From the NCBI RefSeq assembly GCF_022524485.1, contig NZ_JAKXMK010000013.1, positions 62,001-126,000 on the forward strand: DNA of 64,000 nt, written 5' to 3'. Positions 1 to 10,431 of the stretch are shown here, in pieces. Both the position numbers and the translations under genes were made by a program. Each line of letters starts with the position of its first letter. Positions within the stretch are counted from its first letter, which is position 1. The DNA is from Pseudonocardia alaniniphila. Lineage in GTDB: Bacteria > Actinomycetota > Actinomycetes > Mycobacteriales > Pseudonocardiaceae. The notes under the pieces were generated by a model. It worked only from the letters and a program-made list of their open reading frames with translations. It made no database searches and was not told where the DNA came from.

Positions 1-134
1 GCACCAAGTTCCACCCGGGCACCGGCGTCGGACGGGGCGGAGACGACACGCTCTTCGCGCTCGTCGAGGGTGCGGTCGAGTTCGGCTACACCCGCGGCCG
101 CAAGGTCGTCAACATCGTGCCGGCGTCGGCCTGA
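1..134 (+). CDS. rpmA: Ribosomal protein bL27, C-terminal end (partial)
   Basis: The last 43 codons of a gene entering from the left, ending in TGA at 132-134. The visible peptide contains the bL27 signature [15 protein letters not shown] and a basic tail ending VNIVPASA. bL27 is a large-subunit protein near the peptidyl transferase centre. The gene sits directly before obg, as in most actinobacteria, where rplU-rpmA-obg is a conserved order. The 5' part is outside the window. Confidence 0.93.
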   Translation, partial: TKFHPGTGVGRGGDDTLFALVEGAVEFGYTRGRKVVNIVPASA

Positions 135-161
135 GGCCGGCACCACCCCAGTTCTTCTAGA

Positions 162-196
162 GACGGCGGGCCGCCCTCGGTGGGTGGCCCGCCGTC
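162..196 (+). terminator. Hairpin between rpmA and obg
   Basis: Perfect 11-bp inverted repeat GACGGCGGGCC (162-172) and GGCCCGCCGTC (186-196) around a 13-nt loop. It lacks a T-run, which is common for actinobacterial terminators. It would end or attenuate rpmA transcription just before the obg ribosome binding site. Confidence 0.6.
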
Positions 197-217
197 GTCG
201 TGTGTGAGGAGAGGTCG

Positions 218-1780
218 ATGTCGAAGTTCGTGGACCGGGTGGTGCTGCACGCCACCGCGGGGGCGGGCGGCAACGGCTGCGCCTCGGTGCACCGCGAGAA
301 GTTCAAGCCGCTCGGCGGCCCTGACGGCGGCAACGGCGGGCAGGGCGGCTCGATCGTTCTCGTCGTCGACCCCGGGGTCCATACCCTCCTCGACTTCCAC
401 CACCGCCCGCACGCGATGGCCCGCAACGGTAAGCAGGGCCAGGGTGGCTTCCGCGCCGGCGCCAACGCCGAGGACATGGAGCTACGGGTGCCCGACGGCA
501 CTGTCGTCTTCGACGACAACGGCGAGATCATCGCCGACCTCGTCGGCGCCGGCACCCGTTTCGTCGCGGCGGAGGGTGGGCGTGGCGGGCTGGGCAACGC
601 CGCGCTCGCCTCACAGGCCCGCAAGGCCCCCGGATTCGCGCTCCTCGGTGAGCCGGGAGAGAGCCGTGACCTCACGCTCGAACTGCGGTCGATGGCCGAT
701 GTCGGCCTCGTCGGGTTCCCGTCCGCGGGCAAGTCGTCGCTGGTCGCAGCCCTGTCCGCGGCGCGGCCGAAGATCGCCGACTACCCGTTCACCACGCTCG
801 TGCCGCAGCTCGGGGTCGTCACCGCAGGCGAGGAGGTCTACACCGTCGCCGACGTCCCGGGTCTCATCCCCGGGGCGTCCGAGGGCCGCGGTCTGGGCCT
901 GGACTTCCTGCGCCACATCGAGCGCTGTTCGGTGCTCGTGCACGTCGTCGACTGCGCCACGTTCGAGCCCGGCCGTGACCCGGTGTCCGACGTCCAGGCG
1001 CTGGAGGACGAACTCGCCCGCTACACCCCGGCGCTGGGCGGCGAGCTGTCCGAGCGGCCCCGGCTGATCGCGCTGAACAAGATCGACGTCCCCGACGCGC
1101 AGGAGATGGCCGAGCTCGTCACGGCCGAGCTCACCGAGCGCTACGGCTGGCCGGTCTTCCCGATCTCCACGGCGAGCCGCGCCGGGCTACGGGAACTGAC
1201 GTTCGCCATGGCCGAGCAGGTGCGGGCCTACCGCGCCGCCCAGCCGGTGGCCGAACCCACCCGCATCGTGCTGCGACCACAGGCGGTGGACGACGCCGGG
1301 TTCACGATCGAGGAGGACTCCGAGCTTCCCGGCGGTTTCATCGTTCGCGGCTCCCGCCCCGAGCGGTGGATCCGGCAGACGTCGTTCGACAACGACGAGG
1401 CCGTCGGATACCTGGGCGACCGCCTCGCGCGGCTCGGCGTGGAGGAGGCCCTCGCCAAGGCCGGCGCGAAGCCGGGCTGCCCGGTGACCATCGGCGACGT
1501 CACGTTCGACTGGGAGCCGAGCACGCCCGCCGGTGTCGCCGTGCTGATGTCCGGCCGCGGCACCGACCGGCGGCTGGACCGCGACTCGCGTGTCAGCGCC
1601 GCCGAGCGCAAGGCAGCCCGCATCGAGCGGCGCAGACCACGCACCGATGCAGAGCTGTTCATGGAGGAGCCGGACGGGCCGGCCGAACGGTTGACCGACC
1701 CGGATGCGGGTGGCACCTGGGACGACGCCGTGTGGGACGAGCCTGCGGACTCCGGGGATCGGCCCCGGACCAGGCCGTGA
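218..1780 (+). CDS. obg: GTPase Obg/CgtA
   Basis: Essential ribosome-associated GTPase acting in 50S assembly and stress control. The ATG at 218 follows GAGGAGAGG and gives 520 residues; an in-frame upstream GTG at 200 lacks such a site. The N-terminal glycine-rich Obg fold covers about 1-158. The G domain follows, with the P-loop GFPSAGKS at 166-173, switch II DVPG, NKID and an STAS-type G5 motif. An OCT-type C-terminal domain and an acidic tail follow, as in actinobacterial Obg proteins. The stop codon overlaps the proB GTG start (GTGA), so the two are translationally coupled. Confidence 0.96.
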   Translation: MSKFVDRVVLHATAGAGGNGCASVHREKFKPLGGPDGGNGGQGGSIVLVVDPGVHTLLDFHHRPHAMARNGKQGQGGFRAGANAEDMELRVPDGTVVFDDNGEIIADLVGAGTRFVAAEGGRGGLGNAALASQARKAPGFALLGEPGESRDLTLELRSMADVGLVGFPSAGKSSLVAALSAARPKIADYPFTTLVPQLGVVTAGEEVYTVADVPGLIPGASEGRGLGLDFLRHIERCSVLVHVVDCATFEPGRDPVSDVQALEDELARYTPALGGELSERPRLIALNKIDVPDAQEMAELVTAELTERYGWPVFPISTASRAGLRELTFAMAEQVRAYRAAQPVAEPTRIVLRPQAVDDAGFTIEEDSELPGGFIVRGSRPERWIRQTSFDNDEAVGYLGDRLARLGVEEALAKAGAKPGCPVTIGDVTFDWEPSTPAGVAVLMSGRGTDRRLDRDSRVSAAERKAARIERRRPRTDAELFMEEPDGPAERLTDPDAGGTWDDAVWDEPADSGDRPRTRP

Positions 1781-2901
1781 CTGCCCGGCGACAGCTCGCA
1801 GCGGCGCGCCGGATCGTCGTCAAGGTCGGGTCGTCGTCGCTGACCAGCCTGGACGGCGGGCTCGACCCGCTGCGGCTCGAGGCACTCGTCGACGCGCTCA
1901 TCGCCCGCCGCAGCGCGGGCAGCCAGGTGGTGCTCGTGTCGTCGGGGGCGATCGCGGCAGGCCTCGCCCCGCTCGGGCTGGCTCGCCGTCCCCGGGACCT
2001 CGCCACCCAGCAAGCCGCGGCGTCCGTCGGGCAGCTGTTGCTCGCGCAGGCCTACGCGGCGTCGTTCGGGCGGCACGGGCAGGCGATCGGGCAGGTGCTG
2101 CTCACCGCCGACGACATGATCCGCCGCGCCCACTACCGCAACGCCCAGCGCACGCTGGAGCGGCTGCTCGGCCTGGGCGTGCTCCCGGTGGTGAACGAGA
2201 ACGACACAGTGGCCACCGACGAGATCCGCGTCGGCGACAACGACCGGCTGGCCGCGCTCGTCGCCCACCTGATCGGAGCCGACGGGCTCGTGCTGCTCTC
2301 GGATGTCGACGGTCTGTACGACGGCGACCCGCGGCTGCCCGGATCGCGGCTGCTCAGCGAGGTGGATGCGCCGACGGATCTCGCATCGGTGCGGGTCGCG
2401 CGCCCTGGCGAGGGGAGCCTCGGGCGCGGCGGGATGGCCACCAAGATCACGGCGGCGGCGATGACCGCTGCCGCGGGTATCCCCGTGCTGCTCGCGGCGG
2501 CCGAGGACGTCACCTCCGCCCTGGACGCCTCGGAGACGGGCCCCAAGGTGGGCACGGCGTTCCGGCCGTCCGGGCGGCGGATGTCGGCCCGGCGCTTCTG
2601 GCTGCGCCACGCGGCGGACGTGCGCGGATCCCTCGACCTCGACGCCGGCGCAGTGGCCGCGGTGATCGGCCGCCGCCGCTCCCTGCTCGCCGCCGGCATC
2701 CACGGGATCTCCGGCGACTTCGTCGCAGGTGACGTGGTGGACCTCGTGGGGCCGCACGGACAGGTCGTCGCGCGCGGTGTGGCGGGGTTCGACGCCACGG
2801 AACTGCCCGCGCTCATCGGCCGCCGCTCTCGCGACCTGGCCCCCGAGCAGCGCCGCGAGGTCGTTCACGCCGACGACCTGGTCCCCCTGACCACCCCCTG
2901 A
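1777..2901 (+). CDS. proB: Glutamate 5-kinase
   Basis: ATP-dependent phosphorylation of L-glutamate, the first step of proline synthesis (cytosol). The 374 residues match the family. An amino-acid kinase fold fills about 1-270, with the N-terminal nucleotide motif VVKVGSSSL, the [11 protein letters not shown] loop, the conserved VVNENDTV substrate region and a GRGGMATK motif. A PUA domain covers roughly 285-365. The chosen GTG at 1777 overlaps the obg stop; the open frame extends much further upstream, but only inside obg. proA, the usual partner, is not in this window. Confidence 0.95.
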   Translation: MTARRQLAAARRIVVKVGSSSLTSLDGGLDPLRLEALVDALIARRSAGSQVVLVSSGAIAAGLAPLGLARRPRDLATQQAAASVGQLLLAQAYAASFGRHGQAIGQVLLTADDMIRRAHYRNAQRTLERLLGLGVLPVVNENDTVATDEIRVGDNDRLAALVAHLIGADGLVLLSDVDGLYDGDPRLPGSRLLSEVDAPTDLASVRVARPGEGSLGRGGMATKITAAAMTAAAGIPVLLAAAEDVTSALDASETGPKVGTAFRPSGRRMSARRFWLRHAADVRGSLDLDAGAVAAVIGRRRSLLAAGIHGISGDFVAGDVVDLVGPHGQVVARGVAGFDATELPALIGRRSRDLAPEQRREVVHADDLVPLTTP

Positions 2902-2940
2902 CCCCCGACGCCCCGCGTTCGCCAGTTCCCGGGGCCCGGC

Positions 2941-3784
2941 TTCCAGAGCGCGGGTGGCCCCCTTCCCCGCGAGTTGCCCGTTCTTCGGGGGCGAGTCGCC
3001 GCTATTCGCGTGCGAGTCGCCCGCGAGCACGGCCGTGTCCGTCGTCGCGGCCGTGGGCTCTTCCAGAGCGCTCCCCACGCTTCGCGCGGGTCGCCTGTTT
3101 CCAGAGCGCGAGTCGCCTGCCTTCCCCGTGTGAGTCGTCGCGTTCGCTGAGCGCGGGCCGCCCCCACGGGCCGAGCGTGGATCGCCTTGCTTCTGCGGTT
3201 CGCCTGTTGCTCGGGCGCGAGTCGCCCGTTTCGCGTTCGAGGCGCCGCCCCCTAGAGTGCGGGTTGCCTCTCGCCCAGAGCACGTCGCGCGAGTTGCCTG
3301 TTCCAGAGCGCGAGCCGCCCGCCTCCGCGTGCGAGTCGCCGCGTTCCCGCCGCCGTTCCTGCGGAACGCCCCTTCTTCGGGCGCGAGTGCGACTCGCGCG
3401 CAGGAACCGGCCGACTCGCGCGCGTTTGTCCGCCCGTTCTCGCGAGTTGCCTGTCGCTCCGGCGTGAGTCGCCCCGTTCCGCGTGTGAGCTGCCTATGGT
3501 TTGCGTAAGTCGCCCGTTCCTGAGGTGAATCGCCCGCTACCTGCGAGAGGCCCGTTCTCCGGACGCGCGTCCGCTCGCTCGTCACGGCGGTCGTCGGTTT
3601 CCGGGCGTAAGTCGCTGCCGGCTCGCACGAGCCACTCAGGGCCGCCGGCCTTGTTTTGCGCGAGTCGCCGGTTCCCCGCGAGCGGCTCACTCCGAACTGC
3701 GAATCGTCCGCCATTCACACGCGTTGTCCGCCCGCACGCCAGTCTCCGGCTCAGCGTTGCCCACGCTTCGCCTGCGAGTCGGCT
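2941..3784 (+). repeat. Degenerate 21-22 bp tandem repeat array
   Basis: The gap between proB and the next gene (about 900 bp) has no credible gene. It is built from an imperfect unit with core GAGTCGCC, often preceded by GCGC or GCGT and followed by an NGTTC stretch. Core copies start near 2971, 2993, 3014, 3088, 3110, 3132, 3155, 3179, 3197, 3219, 3239, 3261, 3291, 3312, 3333, 3444, 3466, 3487, 3507, 3527 and 3662, mostly 20-22 bp apart. A longer submotif TTCCAGAGCG occurs four times (2941, 3061, 3099, 3301). The repeat decays towards 3784. Open frames across it on both strands encode repetitive Arg/Gly/Ser-rich peptides and are treated as spurious. Confidence 0.85.
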
Positions 3785-3828
3785 GACCCGGGTTGTCGCC
3801 ACCCCGGCGCCCGGACGAGGATCGGGCG

Positions 3829-5076
3829 GTGGCTGCCGCTGACCGCGCTCGCGCCAGCATGGTCGACGTCCTCTGTGACGCCGGCCGTATCCGCTCGCCC
3901 GCAGTCGAGGACGCGTTCCGGAGCGTGCCACGCCACCTGTTCCTACCCGGGCTCTCCCTCGACGAGGCCTACGCCGACGAAGCGGTCGCGGTCCAGTTCG
4001 CCGACGGTGTGGCCACGAGCTCGGCATCCCAGCCGTCCATGATGGCGATCATGCTCGAGCAGCTCGACCTGCGGCCCGGGCAGCGCGTCTTGGAGATCGG
4101 GGCGGGCACCGGCTACAACGCCGCTCTGATGGCGCGGATCCTCGGCCCGAGCGGAACGGTCACAGCTGTCGACATCGACGAGGATCTCATCGAGCGCGCC
4201 GCTTTCCACCTCGCGAGCGCTGGGGTGGACGGCGTGGAGTTGGTGGCTGCGGACGGTGCGCTCGGCTATCCGCCCGGGGCGCCCTACGACCGGATTGTGC
4301 TGACGGTCGGCAGCGGCGACATCCGGCCCGAGTGGGTGGCCCAGCTCGTGCCGGGCGGGCGGCTGCTGCTGCCGATCGCCGTGCGGGGGAGCCAGCTGTC
4401 CACGGCCCTCGACCTCGGGCCCGACGGCGTGCTGCGCAGCCATTCCGTGCGCAGCTGCGCCTTCATCCGGCTTCGTGGCGTGGGGGCGAGCACGGACGTC
4501 GCGACCCGGCTCGACGGCGTCGGCCTCATGTTGCAGGTGCCGGAGGACGGACCCCGGGCGGAGGCAGCCGGCGTGTCCGCGGCGCTCGCCGAACCGGGTG
4601 CGCTGCTCACCGTGCCCGTGGCGCTCGGCGCCGCGGACGTGTGGGACGGGTTCGGACTCTGGCTGGCCCTGACCGAGCCGGGCGCGTGCCGGCTGCTGGC
4701 CGCCGAGCCGGAGACCGGCCTGCCCGACGGCTTGCTGCCCCTCGGTCCGGGTTCCGGCACCATCGCGCTCGCCTCCATGGCTGACACGCAGCCGCCCGGT
4801 CTCGCGATGGTGGTGGCCGGACCAGGGCGACCGGACGGTCGCGGGCCAGGGGCCGTGGCCGTGCGGGAGTTCGGCAGGGGCGGGCCGACCCTCGCCGGGC
4901 GGTTGCTCGCGGCGCTCGACCGGTGGCTCGCCGCGGGGCGGCCGGGCGCGGCGGAGTGGCGGATCGTCGCCGTGCCCGCCGGGGCGGCCTACGAGGACCC
5001 GCCGCCCGGCGTGGGCGTGGTGCGCAAGGTGCACTGCAGCCTGCTCGTGGACCTACCCGTGCCCGTGCCGAGCTGA
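3829..5076 (+). CDS. Protein-L-isoaspartate O-methyltransferase family protein, long form
   Basis: SAM-dependent methyltransferase of the PCMT family, which in the canonical case repairs isoaspartyl residues. The SAM motif VLEIGAGTGYNAAL sits near residues 87-100, preceded by the PCMT-typical stretch SQPSMMAIMLEQL. Only the first 200 or so of 415 residues match PCMT; the C-terminal half is an Ala/Gly/Pro-rich extension that I do not recognise. Such long variants occur in actinobacteria and may modify other substrates. The GTG at 3829 has GAGGA 7 nt upstream; a TTG at 3793 in the same frame is possible but has no ribosome binding site. Convergent with recQ. Confidence 0.8.
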   Translation: MAAADRARASMVDVLCDAGRIRSPAVEDAFRSVPRHLFLPGLSLDEAYADEAVAVQFADGVATSSASQPSMMAIMLEQLDLRPGQRVLEIGAGTGYNAALMARILGPSGTVTAVDIDEDLIERAAFHLASAGVDGVELVAADGALGYPPGAPYDRIVLTVGSGDIRPEWVAQLVPGGRLLLPIAVRGSQLSTALDLGPDGVLRSHSVRSCAFIRLRGVGASTDVATRLDGVGLMLQVPEDGPRAEAAGVSAALAEPGALLTVPVALGAADVWDGFGLWLALTEPGACRLLAAEPETGLPDGLLPLGPGSGTIALASMADTQPPGLAMVVAGPGRPDGRGPGAVAVREFGRGGPTLAGRLLAALDRWLAAGRPGAAEWRIVAVPAGAAYEDPPPGVGVVRKVHCSLLVDLPVPVPS

Positions 5077-5120
5077 GCGGGCTCCTCCAGGACCGCCGCT
5101 GCGGAACCGGTGGCTCGGGC

Positions 5121-7238
5121 TCAGCCGGCTTGCGCCAGCGCGAACGGCAACACGGCGGACGCCCCGGCTCGGCGCAGCATCCTGGCGGCCACCGTGGCCG
5201 TCCAGCCGCTGTCGATCACGTCGTCGACGAGCAGGACGGGCCCGTCGGGGACGGCGAACGCCGGTGGCTCGAACGCCGGCCAGACCGCGGCCAGCCGCTG
5301 AGCGCTGTTGGAGTGCTCCCCAGGCCGCGGCCCCGCGGGGACGACGCTGCCCAGCAGCGGGAGCCGGCCGATCTCGGCGATTCGACGGGCCAGGTGGTCG
5401 AGCTGGTGGGGCCGGGTGCGCGAGCCGATGCCGACCACGCCCACGGGGCGCTCGGCCCATCCCCATCCGGCCAGCACCCGGACGCACGCGTCCAGCACGT
5501 CCTTGGGAACCGGCGCGTCCTGGCCCGTGACCAGCTCACGCAGCCGGGTGCCCCATCCGATGTCGGACAGCCGCCCGATGACGCGCCCGGTATCGGCGAG
5601 CTCTCCCGCGGAGATCCGGCCGGACACCGGCACCCCGAGCTCGGCCATCCCGCTCGGCCACTGCTTGCGCGGCGCGACCTCGACACCGGGACGGGCGAGC
5701 CGTTCCTCCGCCGCGGTGGCGGCGCTCGTGTCGACGTCGGTGCTCCACATCGGGCCTGCGCAGTTGTCGCAGCGCCCGCACGGCTGAGCGTGGGGATCGT
5801 CGAGCTGGCGGCGGAGGAACACCAGCCGGCAGTCGGTGGTGTCGATGTAGTCGAGCATCGCCTGCTGCTCGGCGCGGCGGGCCTCGGCGATGCGCCGATG
5901 GCGCTCCTCGTCGTAGACCCACTCCTGCCCGGTGGCGACCCATCCGCCCTTGACGCGCTGCGCCGCGCCGTCGCTGTCGAGCACCTTGAGCAGCATCTCC
6001 AGGCGGGTGCGCGAGAGGTCGACGCGCGTCTCGATCGCGGCCGTGGAGAGCGACTCGGGCCCGAGAACCCGCAGTGTCTGGCGAACCACCGGCTCCGGCG
6101 GGAACGCGAGCGAGGCGAAGTAGGACCAGATGTCGCGATCCTCCTGGCCGGGCAGCAGCACCACCTCGGCACGTTCGACGGCACGGCCTGCGCGACCGAT
6201 CTGCTGGTAGTAGGCCACCGGCGACGCAGGAGCGCCGAGGTGGACGACGAACCCGAGATCGGGTTTGTCGAAGCCCATGCCCAGCGCGCTGGTGGCGACG
6301 AGAGCCTTCACGCGGTTGGCGAGGAGATCGCCCTCGGCTGCGAGCCGCTCCTCGGGCTCGGTCTTGCCCGTGTACGACGCCACCGGGTAGCCGCGCTCGC
6401 GCAGGAACTCCGCCACCTCCTCGGCGGCCGCGATCGTGAGCGTGTAGATGATGCCCGCGCCGGGCAGGGCGTCGAGCTGCGCAGCGAGCCAGCCCAGCCG
6501 CTGCGCGGGCGTGGGCAGCCGCACGACGGACAGCCGCAGGCTCTCGCGGTCGAGCGTGCCGCGCAGCACCAGTGGCTCCCCAGAGGCCAGCCCCAACTGC
6601 TCGGTGACGTCGACGACCACCCGGTCGTTGGCCGTGGCGGTGGTGGCGAGCACCGGGATGCCGGCGGGCAGGTCGGCGATGAGCGCGCGCAGCCGCCGGT
6701 AGTCGGGACGGAAGTCGTGGCCCCAGTCGGACACGCAGTGGGCCTCGTCGACCACGAGCATCCCGGCGCTCGCGGTGAGCCGGGGCAGCACGCGATCACG
6801 GAAATCCGGGTTGTTGAGCCGCTCGGGGCTCACCAGGAGGACGTCGACCTCGCCGGCGTCGACCGAGGCATAGGTGCGCTCCCAGTCGGCGGTGTTGGCC
6901 GAGTTGACCGTGGCGGCGTGGATGCCTGCGCGCGCGGCGGCGTCGATCTGGTTGCGCATGAGCGCCAGCAGCGGCGAGACGATGACGGTGGGGCCGGCGC
7001 CCGCGGCCCGCAGCAGCGCCGTGGCGACGAAGTACACCGCCGACTTGCCCCACCCCGTGCGCTGCACCACCAGCGCCCGCCGTCGATCTGCGACGAGCGC
7101 GTGGATCGCCGTCCACTGGTCGTCGCGCAAGCGGGCCGATGGACCGGCCAGGGTGGCGAGCACGGCCTCGGCGCGCTGCCGGAGATCTTGCTGTGTCAGA
7201 TCTTCGTGCGTGGAGGTACCTGTCGTCACGCAACCCAT
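5121..7238 (-). CDS. recQ: RecQ-family ATP-dependent DNA helicase with C-terminal phosphoribosyltransferase-like domain
   Basis: Superfamily 2 3'-5' DNA helicase. From the ATG at 7238 the protein has 705 residues. It shows the Q-motif region (RLRDDQWTAI), motif I RTGWGKSAVYF, motif II DEAH, motif III TTATA and motif VI QQIGRAGRA. A zinc-binding cluster (CRLVF...CGRCDNC) follows. The last 180 or so residues resemble a ComF-type phosphoribosyltransferase with the PRPP loop VLLVDDVIDSGWT near the end. The fusion is known from some actinobacterial RecQ proteins; the role of the PRPP-loop domain is unclear. An upstream in-frame ATG at 7337 would add 33 poorly conserved residues. Confidence 0.88.
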   Translation of the reverse strand: MGCVTTGTSTHEDLTQQDLRQRAEAVLATLAGPSARLRDDQWTAIHALVADRRRALVVQRTGWGKSAVYFVATALLRAAGAGPTVIVSPLLALMRNQIDAAARAGIHAATVNSANTADWERTYASVDAGEVDVLLVSPERLNNPDFRDRVLPRLTASAGMLVVDEAHCVSDWGHDFRPDYRRLRALIADLPAGIPVLATTATANDRVVVDVTEQLGLASGEPLVLRGTLDRESLRLSVVRLPTPAQRLGWLAAQLDALPGAGIIYTLTIAAAEEVAEFLRERGYPVASYTGKTEPEERLAAEGDLLANRVKALVATSALGMGFDKPDLGFVVHLGAPASPVAYYQQIGRAGRAVERAEVVLLPGQEDRDIWSYFASLAFPPEPVVRQTLRVLGPESLSTAAIETRVDLSRTRLEMLLKVLDSDGAAQRVKGGWVATGQEWVYDEERHRRIAEARRAEQQAMLDYIDTTDCRLVFLRRQLDDPHAQPCGRCDNCAGPMWSTDVDTSAATAAEERLARPGVEVAPRKQWPSGMAELGVPVSGRISAGELADTGRVIGRLSDIGWGTRLRELVTGQDAPVPKDVLDACVRVLAGWGWAERPVGVVGIGSRTRPHQLDHLARRIAEIGRLPLLGSVVPAGPRPGEHSNSAQRLAAVWPAFEPPAFAVPDGPVLLVDDVIDSGWTATVAARMLRRAGASAVLPFALAQAG

Positions 7239-7282
7239 GGTGGACGAGCACACCGACAGCCGAGCGAGCAGGGGAGTCCGGC

Positions 7283-7291
7283 TGTGGACAA
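7283..7291 (-). promoter_or_regulatory. DnaA-box-like 9-mer upstream of recQ
   Basis: TGTGGACAA on the + strand reads TTGTCCACA on the - strand, identical to the actinobacterial DnaA-box consensus. It lies about 45 bp upstream of the recQ start codon. A single 9-mer can occur by chance. Confidence 0.3.
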
Positions 7292-7533
7292 CCGGTGTGA
7301 TGCCTGCGTCCGCGAGCCTGCGGATCGTCTCGAGCACCCATGCCGAGAGCAGTAGTCGAGACCTGTGGATGGAGATCTTTCAGCGGCTTCGGCTTGGGGT
7401 CGTTCGACGATCTTGCCGGCCTCGAACGTGGCGCCGGCGCGAGGACCACCTGCGGACGCAGATCGAGCACAGATTAGGTTTCCGCGCCGCGCCCGTCTGT
7501 ACGTGTGAGATCGACTCACGGGAGGTTGACACA

Positions 7534-8100
7534 ATGCGGAAATTGATCTTCGGCATGAACGTGACCCTGGACGGCTACATCGCCGCGCCCGGCGACGACA
7601 TCGGCTGGAGCGGCCCGCGGAACGACGAGCTGTTCCAGTGGTGGCTCGACCAGGAGCGGGCGAACGACCTGTCGCTGTACGGGCGCAAGCTGTGGGAGAC
7701 GATGAGCTCCTACTGGCCGACCGGCGACCAGCAGCCCGACGCCTCCCCGGCGGAGATCGAGTTCGCGCGGAACTGGCGGGACACGCCGAAGGTGGTGTTC
7801 TCCTCGACGATCGACAAGGTCGACTGGAACACCCGCCTGGTCACCAGCGCCGCGGTCGCCGAGATCACCCGGCTCAAGGCCGAGGACGGCGGCCCGATGA
7901 GTATCGGCGGCGCGACGCTCGCCGGTGCTGCCATGCGGGCCGGGCTGATCGACGAGTACGCTCTGGTCACCCACCCGGTCCTGGTGGGCGGCGGCACGCC
8001 GTTCTTCACGGCGCTGGACAGCTGGGCGAACCTGAACCTGGTGGAGACGCGGACGTTTCCCGGCGGCGTGGTGCTCACCCGATACGAGACGGGGCGATGA
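7534..8100 (+). CDS. Dihydrofolate reductase family protein (RibD C-terminal-like)
   Basis: 188-residue NADPH-binding reductase fold of the DHFR/RibD-C superfamily. The N-terminus MRKLIFGMNVTLDGYIAAP is typical of the stand-alone YyaP/YwjB-type members common in actinobacteria. A conserved GGATLAGAAMRAGLIDEY block near 125-145 and the HPVLVGGGTPFF motif follow. The ATG has a clear GGGAGGT site. The true substrate of this group is mostly unknown, so folate reduction should not be assumed. The short inverted repeat GTGAG-N5-CTCAC at 7505-7519 overlaps the leader. Confidence 0.85.
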   Translation: MRKLIFGMNVTLDGYIAAPGDDIGWSGPRNDELFQWWLDQERANDLSLYGRKLWETMSSYWPTGDQQPDASPAEIEFARNWRDTPKVVFSSTIDKVDWNTRLVTSAAVAEITRLKAEDGGPMSIGGATLAGAAMRAGLIDEYALVTHPVLVGGGTPFFTALDSWANLNLVETRTFPGGVVLTRYETGR

Positions 8101-8284
8101 GCACGGGCCAGACGCTCGGCTCGTGAGGCCAGGTCGAAATCCTTCCTCACGTGCTCACCGTGGCCCTCGGCTTCGAGGCAACTTTCCCGGCCCCTTCGTC
8201 GCGTTCCGAGTGAGGTGTTGACCGACTCGCCGAAGATGAGAACGGCGCTGGGTTCTGCCGGCCGGGTCGTTCCACGGGTGATTT

Positions 8285-8316
8285 CGACGAGTCCAGCCCG
8301 TGCGCTGGACTCGTCG
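8285..8316. terminator. Bidirectional terminator hairpin
   Basis: Perfect 13-bp stem CGACGAGTCCAGC (8285-8297) and its complement (8304-8316) around a 6-nt loop. It lies between two convergent genes (reductase ending at 8100, sigma factor ending at 8336), where it could stop transcription from either side. Confidence 0.75.
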
Positions 8317-8335
8317 ACGAGCGGGACTTTCGTGA

Positions 8336-9343
8336 TCACAGTGTCGGAGGCAGCCCCAGCCATGGTTTGTCGGTGGCGTCGAATCCGGTGAGCTCGGCGA
8401 TCTTCCCGTCGGCGATGTGCAGGACCGCGATGTTCAACAGCCGGTACTCCGGGTCGTCGGGGGTGCGGCGGTACAGTGCGGCGGCAGGCATGCAGTTGAC
8501 CGTCGTGGTGATACAGCGCCAGTCGTCGTAGCCGGGCTGGAAGAGCCCACCGGAGACCCAGCCGTCCACCGCCTCCTTGGCCCCCGTGATCACGGTGCCC
8601 GGATCGGGCAGCATCGCGAAGCGCAGGTCGTCGCGCAGCAGGGACATCAACCCGTCGAGGTCGTTGCGCTCATGGGCGTCGATGTAGGACTTCACCACGC
8701 TGCGCTCGTCATCCGACAGCTCGTGAGTGGCAGGGCTCCGCCAGTCGAGGCGGCGGTCGGGCAGCTGCTCGCGCATCGTCACGCGCGCCCGCTGCAGTGC
8801 GCTGGTCACCGATGCGACGGTCATCTCGAGGACGTCGGCGGCCTTCGACGCCGGCCAGCCGAGGACGTCGCGCAGGATGAACACCGCCCGCTGCCGCGGC
8901 GGCAGGTGCTGGACGGCAACGATGAACGCCAGCTCGATCGTCTCCCGCGCCACCACCGATTCCTGCGGATCCTCGGGGAGCATCCGGTCGGGGTAGGGCT
9001 GCAGGTACAGCATCTCGGAGCCGGAGTCCGACAGCCCGGACGGTACGGGTGTCCGGTCGTTGCGCTTCTCCAGGAAGTCGAGGCAGGCGTTCGTCGCGAT
9101 CCGGTACAGCCAGGTCCGCAGCGCGGCGTGGCCCTTGAACGACTCCCGCTTGTTCCACGCTCGTAGGAACGTCTCCTGCGTCACGTCCTGGGCGTCCTCG
9201 TAGTTCGCGAGCATCCGGTAGCAGTGCACATGCAGCTCACGCCGGTGGCGCTCCGTGATGAGTGCGAACCGCGCCGCGTCGCCTGAGCGGGCCGCCGCGA
9301 TGAACGTGGCCTCATCGGCGCCCAGCGGTCTGGCGTCGGTCAT
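8336..9343 (-). CDS. ECF RNA polymerase sigma factor with SnoaL-like C-terminal domain
   Basis: 335-residue extracytoplasmic-function sigma factor. Region 2 is seen in the first 95 residues (DAQDVTQETFLRAW, ALRTWLYRIATNACLDFL). Region 4 is at about 150-205 (LPPRQRAVFILRDVLGWPASKAADVL). A 120-residue SnoaL/NTF2-like domain follows (SYIDAHERNDLDGLMSLL...). This layout matches the TIGR02960-like group of long ECFs, which lack a classical anti-sigma factor and are thought to be controlled by the C-terminal domain. Start chosen at the ATG with AAAGGA 9 nt upstream; another ATG lies two codons earlier. Divergent from the MoxR gene. Confidence 0.9.
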   Translation of the reverse strand: MTDARPLGADEATFIAAARSGDAARFALITERHRRELHVHCYRMLANYEDAQDVTQETFLRAWNKRESFKGHAALRTWLYRIATNACLDFLEKRNDRTPVPSGLSDSGSEMLYLQPYPDRMLPEDPQESVVARETIELAFIVAVQHLPPRQRAVFILRDVLGWPASKAADVLEMTVASVTSALQRARVTMREQLPDRRLDWRSPATHELSDDERSVVKSYIDAHERNDLDGLMSLLRDDLRFAMLPDPGTVITGAKEAVDGWVSGGLFQPGYDDWRCITTTVNCMPAAALYRRTPDDPEYRLLNIAVLHIADGKIAELTGFDATDKPWLGLPPTL

Positions 9344-9495
9344 GGTCATCAATCCTTTCACCGGTGCGAGGGCTACCAGAACTGACGACATGGCGGAGGA
9401 TTTCTGATCGGTGAAGCCGCAGCCGCGGCCATGAGCAGTGTGCCTTCCTGTCCGGTTCGGGCCACCACTTCGTTCACGGGCTGTCGCGAGGCAGG

Positions 9496-10380
<885 letters not shown>

Positions 10381-10431
10381 CCCGGCGCGTCGGGCCACGG
10401 GTCGGCGAGAAGCTGGCCCAGCAGCCCGGCG

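Noticed and set aside
1228-3714. 828-codon open frame on the - strand across proB and the repeat array
   Set aside because: It is antisense to obg/proB and then reads repetitive Arg/Gly/Ser/Thr peptide from the 21-22 bp repeats; typical high-GC shadow frame with no domain.
2941-3784. CRISPR-like array
   Set aside because: Units are degenerate and contiguous with no conserved full-length repeat, no unique spacers of fixed length, and no cas genes nearby.
4923-7355. 810-codon + strand frame opposite recQ
   Set aside because: Entirely antisense to the well-supported RecQ gene; composition is Gly/Arg/Val/His-rich shadow sequence.
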